Part shown: piece after piece, positions 1 to 6,442 of the stretch
Layout: the number at the start of each line of letters is the position of its first letter
Position numbering within the stretch: position 1 is the stretch's first letter
Assembly (NCBI GenBank): GCA_031256115.1
Contig: JAIRRF010000133.1
Location: 1 to 12,402 of the forward strand
DNA from: Treponema sp.
GTDB taxonomy: Bacteria; Spirochaetota; Spirochaetia; Treponematales; Breznakiellaceae
DNA length: 12,402 nt
Direction: 5' to 3'
The notes under the pieces: model-generated
Told to the model about the DNA's origin: nothing
Seen by the model: the letters and a program-made list of their open reading frames with translations, nothing else
Databases searched by the model: none
Program-made: the position numbers and the translations under genes

Positions 1-773
1 GCTGGAAGAGTTTGCTGGTTGTTGGGGTTCAATGATTCCAAAGACAGACGGTCCGCATCCTGCTCGGCGTCTTTTTTATTCTTTCCGGTGCAGGGGCAGT
101 AGCTTGTCCCATTTATGGTAACTTCCATCCAAAAAAGCCGTTCATGTTCAGGGCCTGTACGTTTAACCATTTTATATTCAGGATATGTTTTAAACAGCTT
201 TTGGCATAATTCCTGAAGTTCCGATTTATGATCCAGACTTATCCGTTTTTCCAATACTTTGTCGATTTCCAAATTGATCCTGGGAACAACAAAATCCTCC
301 GCTGTTTTATAACCGGAATCCAGAAAAAGAGCGCCTATCAGGGCTTCCAATGCGTCGGCAAGGATTGTTTTTTTATTTCTGCCGCCGGTTTGCTCTTCCC
401 CCTTTCCCAGGATTAGGATCCTGTCCAGGCCAAGTTCCATGGCAATGCCGGAAAGGATATCCTCGGAAACTATCACACTTTTTATTTTAGCCAGATCTCC
501 TTCACTTTTTTCAGGAAAACGGCGGTACAGGAGAGAGGCACTCATCATCCCCAGAACGGCATCTCCTAAGAATTCGAGCCGTTCATTGTTAGCCCAATCT
601 TTTCCGCTGCGTCCTGCCTGATCTATATACTTAACCGGTGAAAACTCGTTTACAATCGAACGATGGGTTACTGAAAGGTTCAAAAGCGTTAAGCTTTTGA
701 ACCTTAATTCTGCGGATTTACAAAACAAACGGAGTTCCCGTTTCCTCTCCCCCCAAAGAGCCGGTGAATTCAA
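1..773 (-). CDS. rnc: Ribonuclease III (3' end beyond the window)
   Basis: Endonuclease that cuts double-stranded RNA, acting in rRNA and mRNA processing in the cytoplasm. The translation has the RNase III signature NERLEFLGDAVL at about residues 63-74 (E64, E67 and D71 match E. coli E38, E41 and D45) and the second acidic pair in ILADALEALIG (D140, E143). A double-stranded RNA-binding domain follows at about residues 181-248. At least 257 codons are present and no stop is reached, so only the last few residues should be missing. The chosen start is a TTG at 773-771, one base after the acpP stop; it gives the expected N-terminal helix before THRS (residues 36-39). There is no clear Shine-Dalgarno, so translation is probably coupled to acpP. 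A later TTG at 728 is the alternative. Last gene of rpmF-acpP-rnc. Identity is secure; the start is less so. Confidence 0.95.
   Translation of the reverse strand, partial: MNSPALWGERKRELRLFCKSAELRFKSLTLLNLSVTHRSIVNEFSPVKYIDQAGRSGKDWANNERLEFLGDAVLGMMSASLLYRRFPEKSEGDLAKIKSVIVSEDILSGIAMELGLDRILILGKGEEQTGGRNKKTILADALEALIGALFLDSGYKTAEDFVVPRINLEIDKVLEKRISLDHKSELQELCQKLFKTYPEYKMVKRTGPEHERLFWMEVTINGTSYCPCTGKNKKDAEQDADRLSLESLNPNNQQTLP
675..705 (-). other. Perfect 13-bp inverted repeat inside the 5' part of rnc
   Basis: The arm AAGGTTCAAAAGC at 675-687 is exactly complementary to GCTTTTGAACCTT at 693-705, with a 5-base loop (688-692). In the rnc mRNA it would fold into a 13-bp helix about 70 bases after the TTG start, covering codons for residues 24-33 (RFKSLTLLNL). 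No U-tract follows on either strand, so it does not look like a terminator. It could be coincidence in a conserved coding stretch, or a self-cleavage site for RNase III autoregulation (inference). Confidence 0.6.
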
Positions 774-774
774 T

Positions 775-1011
775 TTATTTTTGCTGGGATTTTATAAATT
801 CATAGGCATCCTTGACGGTCTCAAATTCATTGGCCTTTTCATCAGGAATAGAAATACCCATTTCTTCTTCAATGGCATAAACCAATTCGTAAGTGTCAAG
901 ACTGTCGGCACCCAGATCCTGCCGGAAAGATGCTTCCATGGTAATCTTTTCTGCGTCGACTTCAAGTTTATCGGCAATTAATTTTTTCATCTTTTCAAAT
1001 AGTTCGTCCAT
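775..1011 (-). CDS. acpP: Acyl carrier protein
   Basis: Small acidic carrier that holds growing fatty-acyl chains on a phosphopantetheine arm during type II fatty acid synthesis in the cytoplasm. The 78-residue product has the usual length and the attachment motif GADSLDTYEL; Ser37 is the predicted phosphopantetheine site. Helices II and III (YAIEEEMGISIPDEKANEF) fit the family. The ATG at 1011 has a good Shine-Dalgarno, AAGGAG, at 1018-1023. It lies between rpmF and rnc, an arrangement common near fatty-acid genes, although plsX, fabD and fabG are absent here. Tyr41 replaces the Val often seen after DSLDT. It probably shares the rpmF promoter. Confidence 0.97.
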   Translation of the reverse strand: MDELFEKMKKLIADKLEVDAEKITMEASFRQDLGADSLDTYELVYAIEEEMGISIPDEKANEFETVKDAYEFIKSQQK

Positions 1012-1045
1012 TCCGTACTCCTTAAAATGTTAAGTTCGGAACCGG

Positions 1046-1234
1046 CTAGCCTTTGGCTTCCGGTACCAATACCTGCTTACCACGGTAAAAACCGCATTTT
1101 GAGCAGGCTCTGTGCAATAATACCTTATTGCCGCAGCCGGAACATTCAACCATCACAGGAGTGGATAGTTTCATGTTAATTGTCTGACGACGGCTTGTCC
1201 TCGCTTTTGATGTTTTAGCTCTAGGTACTGCCAT
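1046..1234 (-). CDS. rpmF: 50S ribosomal protein L32
   Basis: Structural protein of the large ribosomal subunit. The 62-residue product starts MAVPRAKTSKARTSRR, the typical basic L32 N-terminus, and carries a four-cysteine zinc ribbon (C31, C34, C44, C47). The frame stays open upstream to 1297, but the start at 1234 is chosen because MAVP is the family N-terminus and AAAGGA lies just before it. The upstream extension would also cross the promoter. It is the first gene of rpmF-acpP-rnc, 34 bases ahead of acpP. Confidence 0.96.
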   Translation of the reverse strand: MAVPRAKTSKARTSRRQTINMKLSTPVMVECSGCGNKVLLHRACSKCGFYRGKQVLVPEAKG

Positions 1235-1248
1235 ATTTTTTCCTTTCC

Positions 1249-1263
1249 ACCGGTTTAACCGGT
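1249..1263. promoter_or_regulatory. 15-bp palindrome at the rpmF transcription start
   Basis: The sequence ACCGGTTTAACCGGT is a perfect dyad of 7-bp arms around one central base. It lies just downstream of the -10 element and overlaps the predicted transcription start of the rpmF promoter. The position fits a repressor operator, but no regulator is identified. A third ACCGG occurs at 1281-1285 in the -35/-10 spacer. A small RNA hairpin at the 5' end of the transcript is the alternative. Confidence 0.4.
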
Positions 1264-1268
1264 ATTTT

Positions 1269-1297
1269 AATCTAACAAAAACCGGATATAATGTCAA
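1269..1297 (-). promoter_or_regulatory. Sigma-70-type promoter for rpmF-acpP-rnc
   Basis: On the minus strand there is a perfect -35 TTGACA (1297-1292), a 17-base spacer and a -10 TAGATT (1274-1269, four of six consensus bases). The predicted start near 1262 gives a leader of roughly 28 bases to the rpmF ATG. It lies within a few bases of the coaD stop, so the ribosomal/fatty-acid cluster can be expressed independently of coaD. Confidence 0.7.
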
Positions 1298-1301
1298 TCA
1301 T

Positions 1302-1778
1302 TTACAAATGCCCTAACTTCTTTTTTAACGCCATTTCTACCACCGGGGGAACCATGGCGGAAACATCCCCTCCAAAAGAGATTAGTTCTTTTATTGTTGA
1401 GGATCGGATTGCCAGGTATTCGGGATTCGTCGTTAAAAAAAGAGTTTCGATATCCGGATTTAAGGACTTATTCATTAAAGAGAGCTCATATTCATAGGAA
1501 AAATCCCCCCCCCGGACCCCTCTAAGTAAAAGATTTATGCCTTTTTTTTTAAGAAAATCAGCAATTAATCCCCTGCAAAGGGCGGTTGATACGTTTTTCC
1601 ATGGACATACCAGGGTTGACAACAGTTCCACACGTTCTTCGGTTGAAAAAAGGTACTTTTTTTGCCGGTTTTCAGCAATTATCACGGTAACATTATCAAA
1701 AATAGCAGCAGAGCGTTTTATCACATCCAAATGCCCCAGGGTCGGCGGGTCAAAAGAACCAGGAAAAGCGGCATGCAT
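1302..1778 (-). CDS. coaD: Phosphopantetheine adenylyltransferase
   Basis: Transfers AMP from ATP to 4'-phosphopantetheine to make dephospho-CoA, the penultimate step of coenzyme A synthesis. Its pathway product supplies the arm later attached to the neighbouring AcpP. The nucleotidyltransferase motif is GSFDPPTLGH (residues 7-16, T/HxGH type), with substrate-binding arginines in LLRGVRGGDF (R87, R90) and the second ATP motif IRSSTIKEL (residues 124-132). From the ATG at 1778 the product is 158 residues, the family's usual length. A TTG extension to 1814 would add 12 residues not expected before MHAAFPGSFDP. The Shine-Dalgarno is weak. The gene holds a G9 run and an A9 run on its coding strand. 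It is divergent from the HEAT-repeat gene. Confidence 0.95.
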   Translation of the reverse strand: MHAAFPGSFDPPTLGHLDVIKRSAAIFDNVTVIIAENRQKKYLFSTEERVELLSTLVCPWKNVSTALCRGLIADFLKKKGINLLLRGVRGGDFSYEYELSLMNKSLNPDIETLFLTTNPEYLAIRSSTIKELISFGGDVSAMVPPVVEMALKKKLGHL

Positions 1779-1890
1779 ACAACCCAGCTTATTCTCATAC
1801 TGCCAGGCGGTCAAGATGTGGCATCCATGCCAATCCGGTTTGTAACATACATGACTTGATCTTACAATTATCTAAAGAATAATAATAAAT

Positions 1891-2589
1891 ATGAGCCGGT
1901 TTTTATTAACAGTATTCATCATATGCATTCCGGTTATTCCGGTAATTAGTCAGTCAACCGAAATGACCGTAGAAGAGTCCTATCTTCAGGAATCGATAGA
2001 AAACATGATTATCCGCGAGCAAAGCCGGGCAGACAGCAGGGATATAAAAATTGCAGCCCTTGTTAATATTGGCTCGGCCATGGAACGCGGCAACAAAAGC
2101 GAAGAGATCCGCCAGGCATTGGAATATATGGGATTGGAAGGAACCGTATACAGGATCCTGAATAACGGCAGGCTTATTAATAATTTTCCGGATGTACGCC
2201 GGGAATGTGCCAAATATTTGGGGATCCTGGGCACCGCGGCAGCCAAGGATGTTCTGTTAAAGATTGCCGCCAACGACAATGAACCCTTAGTTATCCAGGA
2301 GGCAATAAAATCTCTGGGGGATATTGGTATCGACGACAATGGAAGAACTATCAATACTATTGGCAGAATTGTCCAGAAATTTCAAAATATTAATCCCGAT
2401 AATCTCCTTGCATTTTCCGCAATAGTTACGATTGAAAAGCTGGGACTACAGTTTGGTCTAAATAATCAGGAAATAATCCAGATATTATTGCAGATTCACG
2501 AAGGCCCCTATCTTAATGTGGTTAAGAACAGGGCAAGACTGGCAATGGATAAAATACAAAATGCACGGAAGGAACAGCAGCGCAGATAA
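1891..2589 (+). CDS. Exported HEAT-repeat protein of unknown function
   Basis: A 232-residue protein with an N-terminal signal peptide (SRF, then a long hydrophobic stretch to about residue 20, ending VISQS). I see no lipobox cysteine, so it is probably periplasmic. The middle (about residues 100-160) has helical repeats of HEAT type: VRRECAKYLGILG, then AAKDVLLKIAANDNEPLVIQ, then EAIKSLGDIG. Such repeats form protein-binding solenoids, so a scaffold or adaptor role is plausible but not shown. The last residues are highly basic (ARKEQQRR). Its start has only a weak AAAGAA-type ribosome site. It is divergent from coaD and convergent with the glycosyltransferase, 9 bases away with no terminator hairpin between. 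The function is unknown. Confidence 0.8.
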   Translation: MSRFLLTVFIICIPVIPVISQSTEMTVEESYLQESIENMIIREQSRADSRDIKIAALVNIGSAMERGNKSEEIRQALEYMGLEGTVYRILNNGRLINNFPDVRRECAKYLGILGTAAAKDVLLKIAANDNEPLVIQEAIKSLGDIGIDDNGRTINTIGRIVQKFQNINPDNLLAFSAIVTIEKLGLQFGLNNQEIIQILLQIHEGPYLNVVKNRARLAMDKIQNARKEQQRR

Positions 2590-2598
2590 AAGAAAAAC

Positions 2599-3714
2599 CT
2601 ACATTTCCCTGAACAACGAGAATGTTTTTGCAGCACAGTCTTCCCATGAAAAAGCTTTGGTCCGTTCCAGTCCCTTTTGGCGGAGTTCTCTGGCCAAGTC
2701 CCTGTCGGTAAGGCTTACCATCCGATCCGCCATTTCCTCCGCATCGGCGGGATCAAAATACAACGCCGCGTGTTCTGCGGCTTCCGGAAGAGAAGCCGCC
2801 CGGGCGCAAGCCACAGGGACTCCCGCAGCCATTGCTTCCAGCACTCCCAGACCGAAACCTTCGTAACTGGAAGGAAAAACCACAAAATCAGCCCCCGCAT
2901 AGAGTTCCGGCAGACTGGTAGAAGGGAAATGTCCGGTAAAATAGATTTCGTTCCGGAATTTGGAGGCGGAAGCGGCAAATTTAACCATTTCTGCATTTTT
3001 ACTGTCCGCTCCGGCCAGAACCAGCCTATGCGGATACCGGGTCCGTATTTTAAAAATGCCAAAAGCTTCAATAAGTTTGATATGGTTTTTAACCGGATAA
3101 TCAATTCTGGATGCATAAAGAATGTAGGGACGCCGGAAACTAAAAGGCTGGATTAACACGAGGCTTTCTTCGTTTCTTGGCCGGGGATAAAACTTACTAT
3201 GATCCACCCCGTTGGGGATTACCGTAACTTTTGATTCTTTTACATTTACCAGATCGATTAGTTCCTGTTTTACAAATTCGCTGACAGCAATAATCTTGTC
3301 CAAATGCCGCAGAGAATCGGGAAGGATCATCCGTATTAAACCCAGGGATTCCCGGGTTTTCCGGGTACCCCAATAAGCGGCCATGTCATGAACCGTACCA
3401 ATTGAAGGGCAAGGAGAACTATAGGGAAGGTCCCGGTGGGCCGCAGGAAAAAAACAGGCCTTATACTCTCTGGAAACGGCAAATTCCGGATACCGAAGCA
3501 GGTGCCAGAGAGTACTGGCGGTCCTGCCGTTAAAACGGCACCGGGAAACAAAATCGCATTGTACAGCCGTTTCGGCATAGACATAGCGATCAAAATCCCA
3601 ACCAAAAAGCTCAAACTGATCCCCTGGAGGGATCCGTTTGAGCAATTCCAGCAAATAAACACCTAGTCCGGATCGGCCCCCGGCTGAAGCAAAGGTGTCT
3701 ACGCCGATTTTCAT
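2599..3714 (-). CDS. GT4-type (GT-B fold) glycosyltransferase
   Basis: Probable retaining glycosyltransferase that moves a sugar from a nucleotide-sugar to a cell-envelope acceptor; the substrate cannot be told from sequence. The 371-residue product starts MKIGVDTFASAGGRSGLGVYL, a glycine-rich N-terminal acceptor-domain loop. It has the inter-domain VIPNGVDHSKFYP (residues 165-177), and ILYASRIDYPVKNH opens the donor domain. The C-terminal nucleotide-sugar motif EGFGLGVLE (E285 and E293, the EX7E signature) is followed by AMAAGVPV. There is no signal peptide or membrane segment, so it is cytoplasmic or peripheral. A GTG extension to 3798 is possible but adds a basic-hydrophobic stretch unlike the family and runs into the nrdR promoter. 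A TATACT on the minus strand at 3727-3722 would start transcription almost at the ATG; this is weak evidence. Confidence 0.9.
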   Translation of the reverse strand: MKIGVDTFASAGGRSGLGVYLLELLKRIPPGDQFELFGWDFDRYVYAETAVQCDFVSRCRFNGRTASTLWHLLRYPEFAVSREYKACFFPAAHRDLPYSSPCPSIGTVHDMAAYWGTRKTRESLGLIRMILPDSLRHLDKIIAVSEFVKQELIDLVNVKESKVTVIPNGVDHSKFYPRPRNEESLVLIQPFSFRRPYILYASRIDYPVKNHIKLIEAFGIFKIRTRYPHRLVLAGADSKNAEMVKFAASASKFRNEIYFTGHFPSTSLPELYAGADFVVFPSSYEGFGLGVLEAMAAGVPVACARAASLPEAAEHAALYFDPADAEEMADRMVSLTDRDLARELRQKGLERTKAFSWEDCAAKTFSLFREM

Positions 3715-3789
3715 GCTCAAAAGTATAACCGTTTTTTTTGGAAAAAACCATACTTTCGAAAAAAAGAGTGAAATTTTGCCGATAAATAC

Positions 3790-3818
3790 TTGAAACACAA
3801 AATATAGCGTGTTATACT
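3790..3818 (+). promoter_or_regulatory. Promoter of the nrdR-nrdD operon
   Basis: TTGAAA at 3790-3795 (-35), a 17-base spacer and TATACT at 3813-3818 (-10) make a good vegetative promoter. The predicted start near 3825 leaves about 90 bases of leader before nrdR. A perfect TATAAT also occurs at 3829-3834 but has no matching -35. The spacer of the main promoter is filled by an NrdR-box-like site, the placement expected for direct repression. Confidence 0.7.
3795..3810 (+). promoter_or_regulatory. NrdR box 1 (candidate operator)
   Basis: ACACAAAATATAGCGT matches the published NrdR-box pattern acaCwAtATaTwGtgt at 14 of 16 positions. It fills the spacer between the -35 and -10 elements, so a bound NrdR would block RNA polymerase. 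The gene immediately downstream is nrdR itself, supporting autoregulated control of the reductase operon. Confidence 0.65.
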
Positions 3819-3837
3819 AGGAATGAGCTATAATACT

Positions 3838-3853
3838 ACGCTATATATGTGGG
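3838..3853 (+). promoter_or_regulatory. NrdR box 2 (weaker candidate operator)
   Basis: ACGCTATATATGTGGG matches the left half and AT-rich core of the NrdR box, with mismatches in the right half. Read on the other strand it shares ATATAGCGT with box 1. The two sites start 43 bases apart, close to four helical turns, as expected for paired NrdR sites on the same DNA face. It lies just downstream of the predicted transcription start. Confidence 0.45.
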
Positions 3854-3914
3854 TCTACGGGTGGGGTCAAGCTGTCCATGCCGGTAGCGTGCCATTTAAA
3901 GGGTTGGTTTTCTA

Positions 3915-4379
3915 ATGCGCTGCCCCCATTGCGGTAACTTTGACGACAAGGTAATAGAATCCCGGACCCTGGCCAACGGTGAAGCGATCCGACGAAGGCG
4001 GGAGTGCAACGGTTGCGGTTACCGATTTACCAGTTATGAACGGACAGAAGACAAGCAGTTTATGGTTGTTAAACGGGACGGACGCCGGGAACCCTTTGAC
4101 CGGCTTAAAATAGAGAAAGGTGTATACAGGGCTCTGGAAAAACGCCCCTTTTCTTCAATGCAAATAGAAAGCCTGGTAAACGATATTGAAGACAGGGCTG
4201 AAATTCTTGGCCGGTCCAGCCATGAAATAAGTTCCAGGGACTTGGGAGAACTGGTATTGAAAAAAATCGGGGAACTGGACAGGGTTGCCTATATCCGTTT
4301 TGCATCGGTCTACAGACATTTTGAAAATCCTGAAGAATTTATCCGGGAAATTCAAAAACTGGGAACGGAGGAAAAATGA
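3915..4379 (+). CDS. nrdR: Transcriptional repressor NrdR
   Basis: Nucleotide-sensing repressor of ribonucleotide reductase genes. The 154-residue product has the N-terminal zinc ribbon (C3, C6, C31, C34 in MRCPHCG and CNGCGYRFTSYER) that contacts DNA. An ATP-cone domain (about residues 48-138) follows, whose ATP/dATP occupancy sets repression. Length and motifs are those of the family. The start at 3915 is fixed by the MRCPHCG N-terminus; AAAGGG lies about 12 bases upstream. Its stop overlaps the nrdD start (ATGA), so the two are translationally coupled. Box-like sites in its own promoter point to autoregulation together with the reductase it precedes. Confidence 0.97.
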   Translation: MRCPHCGNFDDKVIESRTLANGEAIRRRRECNGCGYRFTSYERTEDKQFMVVKRDGRREPFDRLKIEKGVYRALEKRPFSSMQIESLVNDIEDRAEILGRSSHEISSRDLGELVLKKIGELDRVAYIRFASVYRHFENPEEFIREIQKLGTEEK

Positions 4380-6418
4380 TTCGCAGTGTAGTAAAACGTT
4401 CCGGGGAAATTGAGGTTTATAATAAACGAAAAATCCGGAACGCCATATCCAGGGCTTTTACTGCTGTTTGGAGCAAAGAAAATAACGATGTCAAAATTGA
4501 CGCACTGGCTGACAGGGTTGAAGAACTGATCCAGGCCATGATGAATGACCGGCACCGCAATTCAATCCCGGCCATAGAGGAAATCCAGGATCTGGTGGAA
4601 ACCGCTCTTATTGAAAAACGGGAAACCGCCGTAGCCAAGGCTTATATCCTCTACCGAGCGCGGCACGAGGCCATGCGGGATGCAAAAGCTTTAATGCTGG
4701 ACATTGATTCCACCATGGACGGCTATTTAAAGCAATCCGACTGGCGGGTTAATGAAAATGCCAATGTAAACTATTCCCTGGGAGGATTAATACTCCACAA
4801 TTCGGGAAGCATCACCGCCAATTATTGGCTAAAAAACATTTATCCTCCGGAAATTGCCGCTGCCCACCGGAATGCCGATTTCCACATCCACGACCTGTCG
4901 ATGTTTTCCGGTTATTGTGCCGGCTGGTCATTAAGGCAATTAATCAGCGAAGGATTGGGAGGAGTCCCGGACAAAATAACCAGCAAGCCTGCCAAACACC
5001 TTTCTACCCTGATGCAGCAGGCAGTAAATTTTCTTGGCTGTCTGCAGAACGAATGGGCCGGCGCCCAGGCATTTTCGTCATTTGATACATTTACCGCCCC
5101 TTTTGTAAAAAAGGATAATCTTTCTGACAGGGAAATTAAACAATGCCTGCAAAGTTTTATTTTTGGGGTTAATACGCCCAGCCGCTGGGGCTGCCCGGCG
5201 CCCTTTACCAATATTACCCTGGATTGGACCTGTCCAGTTGACCTAAAAGACCGTAAAGCCGTGGTAGACGGAAAAGAAGCGGATTTTTGCTACGGCGACT
5301 GTAAAAAAGAAATGGACCGGATAAACCGTATTTTTATTGAATTAATGATTGAAGGAGACGCCGCCGGCAGGGGTTTTCAATACCCTATACCCACCTACAA
5401 TATTACTCCGGACTTTGACTGGGAAAGTCCCAACGCCGCCTTTCTTTTTGAAATGACAAGCCGTTACGGTACACCGTATTTCCAGAACTTTATTAATTCC
5501 GATTTGAATCCGGAAGATGTACGATCCATGTGCTGCCGACTTCAACTGGACAAGCGGGAACTTCGCAAACGGGGGGGCGGCCTCTTTGGTTCCGACGAAC
5601 TTACCGGTTCTATTGGGGTAATAACTATTAACCTTCCCCGGCTGGGTTATCTGGCAAAAAACAAGGATAATTTTTTCTTTCGTCTGGAAAGCCTGATGAT
5701 TTTAGCCAAAGAAAGTTTAAAAATTAAACGGAAGGTTGTTACAAAACTTCTGGAAACCGGACTATTTCCCTATACCCGCCGTTATCTGCGTAATCTTGAC
5801 AGTCATTTTAACACAATCGGTCTTGTGGGAATGAACGAGTGTATTCTCAATTTTCTGGGAAGAAACATTACCATTGCCGATGAGGAAGGGCAAAATTTTG
5901 CCCTGTCGGTACTGGACTTTATGCGGAAAAAACTTGCAGATTTCCAGGAAGAAACAGGTGAGTTATTTAACCTGGAAGCTACTCCGGCGGAATCCACTTC
6001 CTACCGTTTGGCAAAACACGATAAGCAGCGTTATCCGGACATTATCAGCTCCGGAACAAACGAACCATATTATACCAATTCAACCCAGCTTCCGGTAATG
6101 CAGACCGAAGATATCTTTGACGCTCTGGATCTCCAGGAAAAACTACAATGCGCCTATACGGGGGGCACAGTGTTCCATACCCTTGTAGGAGAGGCCATAG
6201 AAGACTGGCGGATCTGCCGGGATCTGGTAAAAGCCATAGCCTGCAATTACAGGGTTCCCTACTTTACCATTTCTCCTACATTTTCCGTCTGTACTGTTCA
6301 CGGTTATTTAAAAGGGGAACATTTTTTTTGCCCCCTTTGCAGAGAAGAAGAAAAGGAACATCTGTCCAGCCGTATTGCCCTTTTGGAAGAAGAACGGGAG
6401 GAAGTCTTAACTTGTTAG
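4376..6418 (+). CDS. nrdD: Class III ribonucleotide reductase, catalytic body lacking the glycyl-radical domain
   Basis: Anaerobic ribonucleoside-triphosphate reductase, which makes deoxynucleotides by glycyl-radical chemistry. The 680-residue protein has an N-terminal ATP cone (about 1-100, allosteric) and then the ten-stranded barrel with NADFHIHDL (167-173), GYCAGWSL (C181), and MCCRLQLDKREL (C386/C387, the probable thiyl-radical region). The TISPTFSVCTVHGYLKGEH block leads into a C-terminal metal knot (C639, H642, C652, C655). Intact family members continue through a linker into a radical domain of the form EVYSRxVGYYRxVxNWNxGK. Here the protein stops (TAG, 6416-6418) 25 residues after the knot, and that domain is encoded by the next gene. 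The body shows no frameshift or decay. ATGA overlap with nrdR. Family identity is certain; how the split enzyme assembles is inference. Confidence 0.95.
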   Translation: MIRSVVKRSGEIEVYNKRKIRNAISRAFTAVWSKENNDVKIDALADRVEELIQAMMNDRHRNSIPAIEEIQDLVETALIEKRETAVAKAYILYRARHEAMRDAKALMLDIDSTMDGYLKQSDWRVNENANVNYSLGGLILHNSGSITANYWLKNIYPPEIAAAHRNADFHIHDLSMFSGYCAGWSLRQLISEGLGGVPDKITSKPAKHLSTLMQQAVNFLGCLQNEWAGAQAFSSFDTFTAPFVKKDNLSDREIKQCLQSFIFGVNTPSRWGCPAPFTNITLDWTCPVDLKDRKAVVDGKEADFCYGDCKKEMDRINRIFIELMIEGDAAGRGFQYPIPTYNITPDFDWESPNAAFLFEMTSRYGTPYFQNFINSDLNPEDVRSMCCRLQLDKRELRKRGGGLFGSDELTGSIGVITINLPRLGYLAKNKDNFFFRLESLMILAKESLKIKRKVVTKLLETGLFPYTRRYLRNLDSHFNTIGLVGMNECILNFLGRNITIADEEGQNFALSVLDFMRKKLADFQEETGELFNLEATPAESTSYRLAKHDKQRYPDIISSGTNEPYYTNSTQLPVMQTEDIFDALDLQEKLQCAYTGGTVFHTLVGEAIEDWRICRDLVKAIACNYRVPYFTISPTFSVCTVHGYLKGEHFFCPLCREEEKEHLSSRIALLEEEREEVLTC

Positions 6419-6430
6419 CAAACGAAACAA

Positions 6431-6436
6431 AAAGGA
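6431..6436 (+). promoter_or_regulatory. Ribosome binding site for the split-off radical-domain gene
   Basis: AAAGGA sits six bases before the ATG at 6443, at normal spacing. It lies inside the 24-base gap after the nrdD stop. The downstream gene is in the same frame as nrdD, so this site, together with the stops TAG (6416) and TAA (6437), supports separate initiation rather than readthrough. Confidence 0.75.
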
Positions 6437-6442
6437 TAAAAT

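Noticed and set aside
675..705. Hairpin at 675-705 as an intrinsic terminator
   Set aside because: No T-run follows on either strand and it lies inside the conserved rnc coding sequence.
228..981. Plus-strand open frames at 228-416, 439-621 and 697-981
   Set aside because: They lie opposite rnc and acpP, whose minus-strand translations carry clear family motifs; the plus frames show none.
3722..3750. Minus-strand promoter (TATACT at 3727-3722) giving a leaderless glycosyltransferase mRNA
   Set aside because: The -35 region (TGGTTT) matches consensus poorly and the area is a run of A and T, so the -10 match may be chance.
3715..3798. N-terminal extension of the glycosyltransferase from a GTG at 3798
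   Set aside because: It would overlap the nrdR promoter and the first NrdR box, and adds residues not expected before the MKIGVD start.
3854..3914. Riboswitch or structured leader before nrdR
   Set aside because: Only a weak imperfect stem (CTACGGG with CCGGTAG) is visible; no known riboswitch core such as a cobalamin-type box was found.
4105..4355. Minus-strand open frames opposite nrdR and nrdD
   Set aside because: They are shadows of strongly conserved plus-strand genes and have no ribosome sites or motifs.
6416..6418. TAG read as pyrrolysine or otherwise suppressed to join nrdD to the next gene
   Set aside because: A second in-frame stop (TAA at 6437) follows, and the downstream gene has its own ribosome site and ATG. 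No suppression element is evident.
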